NCBI GenBank assembly: GCA_021820785.1
Contig: JAKADE010000125.1
Coordinates: forward strand, 1-7,517
Length of the DNA: 7,517 nucleotides
Direction: 5' to 3'
Origin: Pseudomonadota bacterium
GTDB lineage: Bacteria; Pseudomonadota; Gammaproteobacteria; Steroidobacterales; Steroidobacteraceae
Part shown: positions 1 to 5,119 of the stretch, one piece after another
How positions within the stretch are numbered: the stretch's first letter is position 1
How the letters are laid out: every line of letters begins with the position of its first letter
The notes under the pieces: generated by a model
What the model was told of the DNA's origin: nothing
The model's database searches: none
Seen by the model: only the letters and a program-made list of their open reading frames with translations
Position numbers and translations under genes: made by a program

Positions 1-68
1 ATCAGCGCCGCGTGGACCGGCTCATCGATCAACAGCGAAATCAGCGCGGAGCTGACCCGAAAACGCAT
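1..68 (-). CDS. PIN-domain (VapC-like) toxin, N-terminal fragment cut by window edge
   Basis: Only the first 22 codons are visible. They read MRFRVSSALISLLIDEP and onward, which resembles the start of PIN-domain ribonuclease toxins of the pattern M-R-F-W-D-S-S-A-L-V-P-L-L-x-x-E-P. PIN toxins are Mg-dependent RNases that cleave RNA and are neutralised by the antitoxin encoded just upstream. The ATG lies 10 bases after the antitoxin stop codon on the same strand, which is the usual antitoxin-toxin order. No good Shine-Dalgarno sequence sits at normal distance (an AAGGA lies about 16 bases upstream), so translational coupling to the antitoxin is likely. Oddly, residue 5, where the family has its first metal-binding Asp, is Val (GTC; one base from GAC), so the toxin may be inactive. 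The call rests on a short stretch and on position next to the antitoxin. Confidence 0.6.
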   Translation of the reverse strand, partial: MRFRVSSALISLLIDEPVHAAL

Positions 69-78
69 GATTGAGGAG

Positions 79-375
79 TCAGCGTCCTTCGCGGCGCTCT
101 TCGAGCACAGCATCCAATAGGCGCACCGAGCGGGCCAGCGGCCGTGATAACGCCTGCCGGAGCCGCTTGGCCGAGAGTTCGGCTTCCGGCGGCCCCGTGA
201 TGCCCTGAGCGGCGAGCAGCGCAAGCCGATCGTCGCCCGCGCCCCCATCCTCTATCCGATCAATTCGCGCAATCGGGACATCCCGATCGTAAACCACGAC
301 GGAGTGCCCCGCGCGGACCTTGCGCAGATAAGCACTCAGCGAATTTTTTAATCTGGATACCGTAGCCTTTTCCAC
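79..375 (-). CDS. Type II antitoxin, Phd/YefM family
   Basis: A 98-residue protein whose N-terminal half matches the Phd/YefM DNA-binding fold: VSRLKNSLSAYLRKVRAGHS followed by a V-V-V-Y-D-R-D-V-P-I-A-R-I strand region (residues 6-38). Family members dimerise, bind the operator of their own operon and use a flexible C-terminal region, here residues 40-98, to wrap and block the partner toxin. The partner is the PIN-type fragment starting 10 bases downstream. I chose the GTG at 373-375 because homologous antitoxins begin a few residues before the VSxLK motif. The frame is open further upstream to 528, but that extension (M-T-S-S-P-C-T and so on) has no family character and would run across the apparent promoter. 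A perfect TATAAT lies only six bases before this GTG, suggesting a leaderless mRNA. Family assignment is fairly firm; the start is probable. Confidence 0.82.
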   Translation of the reverse strand: MEKATVSRLKNSLSAYLRKVRAGHSVVVYDRDVPIARIDRIEDGGAGDDRLALLAAQGITGPPEAELSAKRLRQALSRPLARSVRLLDAVLEERREGR

Positions 376-381
376 TTGGCC

Positions 382-387
382 ATTATA
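382..387 (-). promoter_or_regulatory. -10 element (perfect TATAAT) of the antitoxin-toxin operon
   Basis: On the minus strand the sequence reads TATAATGGCCAAGTG, a perfect consensus -10 hexamer followed by six bases and the GTG start. Transcription starting about seven bases after the hexamer would begin at or next to the start codon, giving a leaderless message; no Shine-Dalgarno sequence is present. No convincing -35 hexamer is found 16-18 bases upstream (the sequence there is GC-rich), so the promoter may depend on an activator or be weak. Confidence 0.55.
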
Positions 388-573
388 GTTCTTTGAAACG
401 CACGCGCAGCCGCGACGGGAAATGTGCTGCGGCGCGCGCCGCTCTCCTGCGGTGCGCACTCCTGCATCCGTTGTGCGCGACACAAAAGGTCCGCGATTCG
501 GAATCGGCGTACACGGCGAGCTCGTCATGGAACACCCCAGCGACTGCGCGCCACGACTCCAGACGGCGGAGCG

Positions 574-589
574 TGTACGCCCGCGTACA
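574..589. promoter_or_regulatory. 16-base inverted repeat, candidate operator
   Basis: TGTACGC and GCGTACA form perfect 7-base arms separated by CC. The right arm overlaps TACAAT (586-591), a five-of-six match to a -10 hexamer on the plus strand, in the gap upstream of the outer-membrane protein gene. A dimeric repressor bound here would cover the promoter. No good -35 hexamer accompanies it, and the resulting leader would be about 180 bases, so the promoter part is weak while the inverted repeat itself is plain. Confidence 0.4.
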
Positions 590-721
590 ATCCGTTAGGA
601 TGTGCGGCGTCAGAACCGGCGACATCAATGTCTCGATGTTGCGACGGAGCGGGATTGATGCAGCACTCCTGGTCACAGAGGGATTCTTGAGAGTTGCAGC
701 CGTCCTGAGGCCAGACGAAAT

Positions 722-743
722 GCGCGCCGCACAGGCGGCGCGC
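722..743 (+). other. Leader hairpin upstream of the barrel-protein gene
   Basis: GCGCGCCGC, a four-base ACAG loop and GCGGCGCGC form a perfect 9-bp GC-only stem. It ends 20 bases before the AAGGAGA ribosome binding site and would lie in the 5' untranslated leader. It has no U tract, so it is not an intrinsic terminator. It could protect the 5' end of the mRNA or pair with a regulatory RNA, as is common for outer-membrane protein messages. Confidence 0.5.
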
Positions 744-763
744 GTCCTACAGAAGTGGAGTCG

Positions 764-770
764 AAGGAGA
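764..770 (+). promoter_or_regulatory. Ribosome binding site deciding the ATG at 779
   Basis: AAGGAGA lies eight bases before the ATG at 779. An in-frame GTG at 755 precedes it but has no such site and would place the hydrophobic signal region further from the N-terminus, so 779 is preferred. Confidence 0.8.
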
Positions 771-778
771 GTCACGCC

Positions 779-1453
779 ATGTCAGGTTCACATGCTTCCC
801 GCCGTATTGCGCGGCGCACTGCCGCAGCAGTCATGCTCGCCGCGGCGTTCGCCGTTCTGCCGCAGGCCCATGCGGCGACCAATCTATTCAACATGTACAT
901 CGGAGCGGCTTACGCCCACTCGAACCTGCACGCCCGAGACACCACGCTCATTCCCTCCAGCCTCGGCGGCCAGTTCAACAGCTTCGATCGGACCGGTTCG
1001 GGCTACCAGTTCAGTCTCGGCGTGCGCGCCCTGGACATGCTCGGCGCCGAGGTCGATTACTTCGATCTCGGCAGAGGCGGTGTCTCGAATCTCGACACCG
1101 TGGGCGGAAGCGCCGGAGTCGCTTCGAGCGCGAGCGTCGGACAGAAGGGCGAAGCGGCGTTCGCGATGCTCTACCTCCCCATACCGATCGTCGATTTCTA
1201 TTTGAAGGCCGGCGTGGACCGCATCGGTTCGAACCTGAGCGCAGGCTACATGCCGCGGGGTGTTTTTTGCCCAGCGCTCGGCTGCCAGAACCAATCCCTG
1301 GCGGTGAGCAAGACGACCACGGGCCTGGCGCTCGGCGCCGGCGCGCAATGGCAGCTCGGCAACTGGGGACTGCGGGCGGAATACGAACGGTTCACCGCCT
1401 ACGGCGGACACCCCGATCTGGTGTCGGTGGGCGTCGTCTGGACGTTCCTCTGA
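779..1453 (+). CDS. Outer-membrane beta-barrel protein (small OmpA/OmpW-like porin family)
   Basis: A 224-residue precursor. Residues 1-32 form a clear Sec signal peptide: an Arg-rich n-region (SRRIARR), a hydrophobic core (AAAVMLAAAFAVL) and an AHA-A cleavage site. The mature protein of about 192 residues alternates aromatic and polar strands, for example NMYIGAAYAH, GYQFSLGVRALDMLGAEVDYF, FYLKAGVDRIG, GLALGAGAQWQLGNWGLRAEYERF and VSVGVVWTFL. This is the pattern and length of an eight-stranded barrel, and the hydrophobic, aromatic-rich C-terminal strand suits BAM-dependent insertion. Cys164 and Cys169 lie in a probable extracellular loop and could form a disulfide. Small barrels of this class are structural or pore proteins; no substrate can be read from the sequence. 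The gene has a good ribosome binding site and sits 75 bp before the TPR-sulfotransferase on the same strand, so the two may share a transcript. The barrel class is confident, the exact family is not. Confidence 0.85.
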   Translation: MSGSHASRRIARRTAAAVMLAAAFAVLPQAHAATNLFNMYIGAAYAHSNLHARDTTLIPSSLGGQFNSFDRTGSGYQFSLGVRALDMLGAEVDYFDLGRGGVSNLDTVGGSAGVASSASVGQKGEAAFAMLYLPIPIVDFYLKAGVDRIGSNLSAGYMPRGVFCPALGCQNQSLAVSKTTTGLALGAGAQWQLGNWGLRAEYERFTAYGGHPDLVSVGVVWTFL

Positions 1454-1455
1454 CC

Positions 1456-1473
1456 CGGGAGGTTTCCCTCCCG
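1456..1473 (+). other. Hairpin just after the barrel-protein stop codon
   Basis: CGGGAGG, a TTTC loop and CCTCCCG form a perfect 7-bp stem starting three bases after the TGA. No U tract follows, so this is not a standard intrinsic terminator. It could stabilise the 3' end of the barrel-protein message after processing or partly reduce read-through into the TPR-sulfotransferase. Confidence 0.45.
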
Positions 1474-1528
1474 CACGAGCGCCGAGGTACGATGCCGTTC
1501 CGGACTCACGAGTACTGAACGGCACGGC

Positions 1529-3004
1529 ATGGCAGGTTCCGGCGACGATGACGCCTCGCTTCTGCGCGCAGCGCAGCGGTATCGGCGCGCCGGATTGCTG
1601 AAGGAGGCTATCGGGGCCTACCAGAAGCTGCTCGCGCGGCACCCGGACTCGCCCAACAGCTGGTACAACCTCGCGCGCCTGCAACGGCAGGCGCGCGAGT
1701 ATGAGGCGGCGCTCGGCTCCTATCAGCGAGCGCTCGCGGCGGGCCTCGCGGCCCCCGAGGAAGCGCACCTGAACCGGGGTGTCATCTTCTCCGATGACCT
1801 GCAGCGCTATGCCGAGGCCGAACACGAACTCGATGCGGCGCTGAAGCTGAACCCCACCTACGTTCCGGCCCTCATGAACCTCGCCAACCTGCATGAGGAT
1901 CTGGGCCGGCGCGCGGAAGCTGGACAGACGTATGCGTGCATTTTAGCGCTCGAACCGGACAACCTCGAAGCCCTGGCGCGCCTCGCGCAGACGCTGCCGC
2001 CGCAGGACATCGACACGCCCCTGCTCGAACAGCTGCGCACTCGGATGACCGATGCTCGGGCCCCGAGCGCCGCGCGGGCGAGTGTCGCATTCGCACTCGG
2101 CCGGGCGCTCGATGCCCGCGGGGCGTACGCCGAAGCGTTCGCGGCGTACAGCGAGGCCAACCGGTTCAGCCGGGCCGCTGCCGGCAGCGCATTCGTGCCC
2201 TATGACCGAGCCGCCGAAGCTCGATTCATCGACCGGATCATCGCGGCGTTTCCGGGCCCGGCACCGGCCGCACCCCACTCACCGGCCACACCGGCGCCGG
2301 TGTTCATCTGCGGGATGTTCCGCTCCGGCTCCACCCTGCTCGAGCAGCTGCTCGCGCAGCACCCCGCGGTGCGCGCTGCAGGGGAGCTCGACTGGTTGCC
2401 CCGGATGGCGCGCGAATCGCTCGCCCCGTACCCCGAGGGTGCCGCTGCTGCCCCGCCTGACCGGCTCGAGGCCCTTGCCGGCGCCTATCTGAGCCACCTG
2501 GCGACCACTTTCCCCGCCGCGGCGTACGTCACGGACAAGCGTCCGGACAATGTCCTCTACCTCGGCCTGATCAAACGGCTGTTCCCGGCTGCGAAGATCC
2601 TGTACACGACGCGCGAGCCGCTCGACAACTGCCTCTCGGTGTTCTTCCTGAACCTCGATCCGTCGATGCGCTACGCCTTCGATCTGCTCGACACCGGCCA
2701 TTACTACCTGCAGCAGCGGCGGCTGATGCGCCACTGGGCGGCGCTCTACGGCGAGGACATCCTCGAGGTGAATTACGACACATTGGTGCGCGAGCCGCGG
2801 GCCGCCGTGGAACGCGTGCTCGGCGCCCTGGGGCTACCCTGGAACGAGGCGTGCCTGCACCCCGAGCGCGGCACGGGCCCGGTCAAAACCGCCAGTGTCT
2901 GGCAGGTCCGAGAGCCACTGTATCGGCACGCCTCAGGCCGCTCGGCGCATTATTGCGAGCCGCTCGCGCCGCTGCGGGCCTTGCTCACAGACGCGTCGAA
3001 CTGA
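1529..3004 (+). CDS. TPR-repeat sulfotransferase
   Basis: A 491-residue two-part protein. Residues 8-215 contain tetratricopeptide repeats, with repeat starts near 11, 45, 78, 114 and 186 and typical pairs such as WYNLARLQRQAREYEAALGSY and ALMNLANLHEDLGRRAEAG. Residues 257-490 are a Sulfotransfer_3-type domain. The 5'-phosphosulfate loop is VFICGMFRSGSTLLEQLL (258-275), a supporting motif is TDKRPDN (335-341) and the 3'-phosphate site is TREPLDNCLS (Arg362, Ser370). The C-terminal motif TASVWQVREPLY (454-465) is typical of TPR-sulfotransferases. Such enzymes transfer sulfate from PAPS to a hydroxyl acceptor, possibly a tyrosine or a surface sugar; the TPRs probably bind the acceptor or a partner. 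The acceptor cannot be identified here. No signal peptide is seen. The ATG is the first possible start after the upstream stop codon, which is in the same frame, but it lacks a clear ribosome binding site, consistent with coupled or weak translation. Confidence 0.9.
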   Translation: MAGSGDDDASLLRAAQRYRRAGLLKEAIGAYQKLLARHPDSPNSWYNLARLQRQAREYEAALGSYQRALAAGLAAPEEAHLNRGVIFSDDLQRYAEAEHELDAALKLNPTYVPALMNLANLHEDLGRRAEAGQTYACILALEPDNLEALARLAQTLPPQDIDTPLLEQLRTRMTDARAPSAARASVAFALGRALDARGAYAEAFAAYSEANRFSRAAAGSAFVPYDRAAEARFIDRIIAAFPGPAPAAPHSPATPAPVFICGMFRSGSTLLEQLLAQHPAVRAAGELDWLPRMARESLAPYPEGAAAAPPDRLEALAGAYLSHLATTFPAAAYVTDKRPDNVLYLGLIKRLFPAAKILYTTREPLDNCLSVFFLNLDPSMRYAFDLLDTGHYYLQQRRLMRHWAALYGEDILEVNYDTLVREPRAAVERVLGALGLPWNEACLHPERGTGPVKTASVWQVREPLYRHASGRSAHYCEPLAPLRALLTDASN

Positions 3005-3006
3005 GT

Positions 3007-3023
3007 GCGGCGCAGGACGCCGC
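3007..3023. other. Short hairpin in the convergent gap
   Basis: GCGGCG and CGCCGC, separated by five bases, form a 6-bp GC stem that fills most of the 20-base gap between two convergent genes. It reads the same on both strands and could weakly end both transcripts, but neither side has a U tract, so it is not called an intrinsic terminator. Confidence 0.35.
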
Positions 3024-3024
3024 G

Positions 3025-3285
3025 TCAGTTACCGCTGCAGGCCCCGCCCGAGGAGCAGATGCCTTCCGGCGCCTCGTTCAATCGATGGCGCATGCTGGCC
3101 ATTTGGCGCAACACCCGGCGCAGCGTCGCGCTGTCCGGCACACACTTGGTGGACGGGATCAGCGTTCCGACGTTGCGATCGCGCCAGCAATAGATCGTGT
3201 GACCGTCCCGGACGAGAGCGTACAGGCCATTCAACCCTTCCTGACGACCCTCGGCCACCAAACGTTGCACCTTCGTCAGGTGCTG
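3025..3285 (-). repeat. Tandem gene duplication, downstream copy (domain of lipoprotein A)
   Basis: This 261-base segment encodes the 86 C-terminal residues and stop codon of lipoprotein A and aligns without gaps to 3593-3853 in lipoprotein B, with 67 percent identity at protein level. The ends of the two genes are also alike in DNA (for example CGCTGCAGGC near both stops). Signal and linker regions have diverged, so the duplication is old or the domain alone is under strong selection. Confidence 0.85.
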
Positions 3286-3441
3286 TCCCGCCGCGGCGCC
3301 TGCCGCGGCGCCCTGCGGGGTGTGCACCGCAGCCGTCCCCGTGCTCGCCGGGGACGGCCCGCTGGCGCAGCCCGCCAGCGCGATGCACGCGACGCCGAGC
3401 ACGGCGGCAAACCCAGATGTCAGGCACTCGGAACGTGTCAT
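3025..3441 (-). CDS. Small lipoprotein A with Cys-rich tail (family not recognised)
   Basis: A 138-residue protein. Residues 1-25 form a lipoprotein signal with lipobox LAGC (Cys25), so the mature protein should be lipid-anchored. A low-complexity Ala/Gly/Ser/Thr linker (26-52) leads to a compact domain (53-138). Key segments are GLYALVRDGHTIYCW (Cys85), NVGTLIPSTKC (Cys100), a probable helix and the tail CSSGGACSGN (Cys129, Cys135). The four cysteines could form two disulfides or bind a metal. I know no function for this domain; the C-x-W-x-D-x-N-V-G-T-x-I-P-x-T-K-C part resembles small uncharacterised proteobacterial envelope proteins with a G-[ST]-x-[IL] core between two cysteines. The ATG at 3441 is chosen because GGGAGG lies five bases before it; an upstream in-frame start at 3477 has no such site. 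The gene is a tandem paralogue of the lipoprotein gene 151 bp upstream and converges with the TPR-sulfotransferase. Confidence 0.85.
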   Translation of the reverse strand: MTRSECLTSGFAAVLGVACIALAGCASGPSPASTGTAAVHTPQGAAAGAAAGQHLTKVQRLVAEGRQEGLNGLYALVRDGHTIYCWRDRNVGTLIPSTKCVPDSATLRRVLRQMASMRHRLNEAPEGICSSGGACSGN

Positions 3442-3446
3442 GTCGA

Positions 3447-3469
3447 CCTCCCGCGGCCCGCGAGGCCGC
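3447..3469 (-). promoter_or_regulatory. Shine-Dalgarno of lipoprotein A with an abutting hairpin
   Basis: On the minus strand a GCGGCC/GGCCGC 6-bp stem with a five-base loop (3453-3469) directly abuts the GGGAGG ribosome binding site (3447-3452). The stem leaves the site itself free but may set its accessibility or protect the message from decay. Confidence 0.45.
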
Positions 3470-3484
3470 CGCTGCAAGCCATCG

Positions 3485-3498
3485 GCCTGAATTCAGGC
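3485..3498. promoter_or_regulatory. 14-base perfect palindrome, candidate operator
   Basis: GCCTGAATTCAGGC is a gapless 14-base palindrome in the 151-bp gap between the two lipoprotein genes, 44 bases upstream of the lipoprotein A start. Its place suggests a binding site for a dimeric regulator. About 0.5 gapless palindromes of this length are expected by chance in a window this size, so the evidence is modest. I found no clear promoter hexamers near it. Confidence 0.3.
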
Positions 3499-3592
3499 AG
3501 CGCACCGCCCGAAGCCGGCAGACGCGACGCGCGCAAATCCCTGGTGCCGTTCATCCGCCGGAAGCGCGTCGTGGATCCCGGCCGGGTCGCAA

Positions 3593-3853
3593 TCAATTGC
3601 CGCTGCAGGCGCCGCCCGAAGAACACACGCCTTGCGGCGCCTCCTCCAGGCGGTGGCGCTGCTCGGCCATCGCACTGAGGACCTGACGCAGCTCTGCGGC
3701 GCTCTGCACGCACTTGGTCGTCGGAATCAGCGTGCCGACATTCTTGTCATGCCAGCAATACATCGTATGACCGCCGCGTACCAGTGCGTAGAAACCGGGC
3801 AGTCCCGCCTCACGGGCCTGGAGCACCAGTTTCTGCACCTGTGTAAGCGGCTT
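3593..3853 (-). repeat. Tandem gene duplication, upstream copy (domain of lipoprotein B)
   Basis: Partner of the segment at 3025-3285; see that entry for the comparison. The copies lie in direct orientation 568 bases apart. Confidence 0.85.
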
Positions 3854-4009
3854 CGCCTGTGCCGCCGTCAGCGCTGCGGCCGTTCCCGCTTGTGCCGCCG
3901 CGGCCCCTGAATCCGCCGGGGCCGGAGCACTGGCGCAGCCGGTCAACAGCACGAACATCGCACCGAGCATCGCCGTCGACAGCAGCTTCATGCACGTAAA
4001 CCTGGACAT
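3593..4009 (-). CDS. Small lipoprotein B with Cys-rich tail (paralogue of A)
   Basis: A 138-residue protein, exactly as long as its downstream neighbour. The signal with lipobox LTGC again places the acylated residue at Cys25. An Ala-rich linker of unrelated sequence (26-52) follows, then a domain (53-138) with 58 of 86 residues identical to the neighbour and no gaps. GFYALVRGGHTMYCW (Cys85), KNVGTLIPTTKC (Cys100) and the invariant tail CSSGGACSGN (Cys129, Cys135) are all kept. The envelope location is clear and the function unknown. I chose the ATG at 4009 because GGGGAG lies five bases upstream and because the lipidated Cys then has the same number in both copies. An in-frame ATG six codons later and a TTG at 4027 are possible alternatives. 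The gene has its own sigma70-like promoter between it and the protease gene, so it can be expressed apart from the protease. Confidence 0.85.
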   Translation of the reverse strand: MSRFTCMKLLSTAMLGAMFVLLTGCASAPAPADSGAAAAQAGTAAALTAAQAKPLTQVQKLVLQAREAGLPGFYALVRGGHTMYCWHDKNVGTLIPTTKCVQSAAELRQVLSAMAEQRHRLEEAPQGVCSSGGACSGN

Positions 4010-4038
4010 CGTGACTCCCCATGACAATCCTCAGCGCA

Positions 4039-4066
4039 AGCGTAACAATGCGCCGGTGCGCGTCAA
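4039..4066 (-). promoter_or_regulatory. Sigma70-like promoter of lipoprotein B
   Basis: On the minus strand, TTGACG (4061-4066) and TACGCT (4039-4044) are separated by 16 bases, and TGT directly before the second hexamer gives an extended -10. The -35 matches consensus in five of six positions, the -10 in three. Transcription would start near 4032, leaving a leader of about 22 bases that contains the GGGGAG ribosome binding site. Confidence 0.55.
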
Positions 4067-4074
4067 GCTCTCTC

Positions 4075-5055
4075 TCACGGCCCGCCGCCGCCGATCAGGG
4101 AGCCGAGCGAGTCGGTCTGCGTCACCTCTACCCCAGGGGGGTGGTACGGCATGATGTACACGTGGGCACGACGGTAGTCCAGGATGAGCGCATCGACCGT
4201 GCCGAGCACGTCCATCCCGATGACCACGGCCGGCCGGTGTTCGAGGTGCCAGACTTTGAAGATCGGCAGGTCGTCGTACACGATGTCGAGATGCCCGATG
4301 GCCGCCGGGCCGAGATAGACGGTCGGTGACCCGGACACGTTGCCGAAGGACACCTGACGGGTAACGCCGAAGATCCGGGCCGTGTCAGGGGCGCGCGCGG
4401 CGCTGCGCAGCAGCGCGCGGCGCAGTGCCTCGTTGCCGAGCGTCCTGGGCGAGCCCGTGTCGATCACCGCAATGACCGGCACACCGCCGATCCTGGCATT
4501 CACGCGCAGCAATCCACCCGCGGTGCGGCGAGCGGGAATCGCCAGATAGCCCCAGGCGCCACCGCCATTGGAGCGGCCGATCCAGACCACGTTGTGGCGG
4601 AAATCGACGGCAACCCGCTCCGCCGGCAGCCCGGCGAGCCCGAGAATGCCATCGAGCCCGTTCATGACGGGACTCGCAGTGATCGGAAGACGCAGGTTGC
4701 CGATCCGGAAGCTGCCCACCTGTAAATCGGCGATGCGGACCCAGGGCAGCTGCTGCGTCCCGGTGATGCCGGTGACCCGCTCGAGCGCACCCTGACGCGG
4801 GTGCAGCCCCAGGCGTGCGGCCAGGGCGGGCGAGATCATCGAATGGTTGGCGCCGGTATCAACCAGGAAGCGGTACGGTCCCGTCCCGTCGATCATCACC
4901 GGGGCAATGATGCGGCCGATCCGGTCGACGGTGGTCGGGCAGGCGAACAAGCCTGGCGGGTACTGCACCGCAGTCGGCACCGCAACGCCCGCCGCATGCG
5001 TCAGGCCTGCTACGCAGAGTAACAGGAGACAGAGCGCCGCGGACCGAACCTTCAT
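4075..5055 (-). CDS. Secreted aspartic protease with two retropepsin-like halves
   Basis: A 326-residue precursor with a Sec signal peptide (MKVRSAALCLLLLCVAGLTHA, cleavage near residue 21-22), so it acts in the periplasm or outside. Two Asp_protease_2-like domains follow. The first has FLVDTGANHSMIS (Asp66-Thr67-Gly68) and the closing motif LDGILGLAGL (134-143). The second has AVIDTGSPRTLGN (Asp199-Thr200-Gly201) and AVVIGMDVL (276-284), followed by the typical last strand DALILDYRRAHVYI. Retropepsins usually give one DTG per chain and must dimerise; here one chain supplies both catalytic Asp residues, as in pepsin. The likely role is cleavage of an envelope or exported protein; no substrate can be named. 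The start ATG has only a weak AGG upstream, but it is the one that gives a normal signal peptide. The gene precedes the two lipoprotein genes on the same strand and diverges from the second sulfotransferase-like gene. Confidence 0.85.
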   Translation of the reverse strand: MKVRSAALCLLLLCVAGLTHAAGVAVPTAVQYPPGLFACPTTVDRIGRIIAPVMIDGTGPYRFLVDTGANHSMISPALAARLGLHPRQGALERVTGITGTQQLPWVRIADLQVGSFRIGNLRLPITASPVMNGLDGILGLAGLPAERVAVDFRHNVVWIGRSNGGGAWGYLAIPARRTAGGLLRVNARIGGVPVIAVIDTGSPRTLGNEALRRALLRSAARAPDTARIFGVTRQVSFGNVSGSPTVYLGPAAIGHLDIVYDDLPIFKVWHLEHRPAVVIGMDVLGTVDALILDYRRAHVYIMPYHPPGVEVTQTDSLGSLIGGGGP

Positions 5056-5090
5056 GTCGAGCCTGTGGGCCGCAGGGACGGACTGAACAC

Positions 5091-5119
5091 ACTATACCCC
5101 CCGCCCCCGGCGAACAGGC
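5091..5119 (-). promoter_or_regulatory. Protease promoter with poly-G spacer
   Basis: On the minus strand TATAGT (5091-5096) is a five-of-six -10 match about 36 bases upstream of the protease ATG. The spacer before it consists largely of GGGGG-C-GGGGGG (5097-5108). At 17-base spacing the -35 position reads GCCTGT, a poor match. An A6 run (5121-5126) lies further upstream. The -10 is credible, the -35 is not clear. Confidence 0.5.

Larger units (their letters stand above)
376..778. other. 403-base gene-free stretch between antitoxin and barrel-protein gene
   Basis: No convincing gene is present. Open frames on both strands cross this region, but their products are Arg/Ser/Ala/Cys-rich with no recognisable domain, signal or ribosome binding site, and they look like chance openings in GC-rich DNA. 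The stretch holds the antitoxin promoter at its left end, an inverted repeat with an overlapping -10-like hexamer near 574-591, a hairpin at 722-743 and the ribosome binding site of the next gene at 764-770. I saw no tRNA or other RNA gene. It may also hold decayed sequence from an earlier insertion. Confidence 0.5.

Noticed and set aside
383..775. A 130-codon open frame on the minus strand filling the gap and ending eight bases before the antitoxin start
   Set aside because: The position is operon-like, but the product is Arg/Ser/Ala/Cys-rich without any domain, its third codon positions are not GC-biased like the real genes, its GTG start has no ribosome binding site, and it would run through the TATAAT promoter.
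393..1205. A 270-codon plus-strand frame
   Set aside because: It overlaps the well-supported barrel-protein gene in another frame, and its product is Arg/Ser/Cys-rich low-complexity sequence typical of a shadow frame.
884..1894. A long minus-strand frame of 336 codons
   Set aside because: It lies antisense to both the barrel-protein gene and the TPR-sulfotransferase, which have signal peptide, domain and motif support; the antisense product has no recognisable features.
3577..3586. CCCGGCCGGG palindrome as a terminator downstream of lipoprotein B
   Set aside because: A gapless 10-base palindrome cannot form a good hairpin loop, and no U tract follows on the minus strand.
2851..3686. Plus-strand frames of about 260-275 codons over the end of the sulfotransferase and lipoprotein A
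   Set aside because: They are antisense to a lipoprotein gene with lipobox, ribosome binding site and a conserved paralogue. Their products are Arg/Pro-rich shadows.
3025..4009. The lipoprotein tails as RiPP precursor core peptides
   Set aside because: The short Cys/Ser/Gly tail looks core-like, but both proteins are lipobox lipoproteins with a folded domain, and no maturation enzyme such as a radical SAM, YcaO or LanM protein is in the window.
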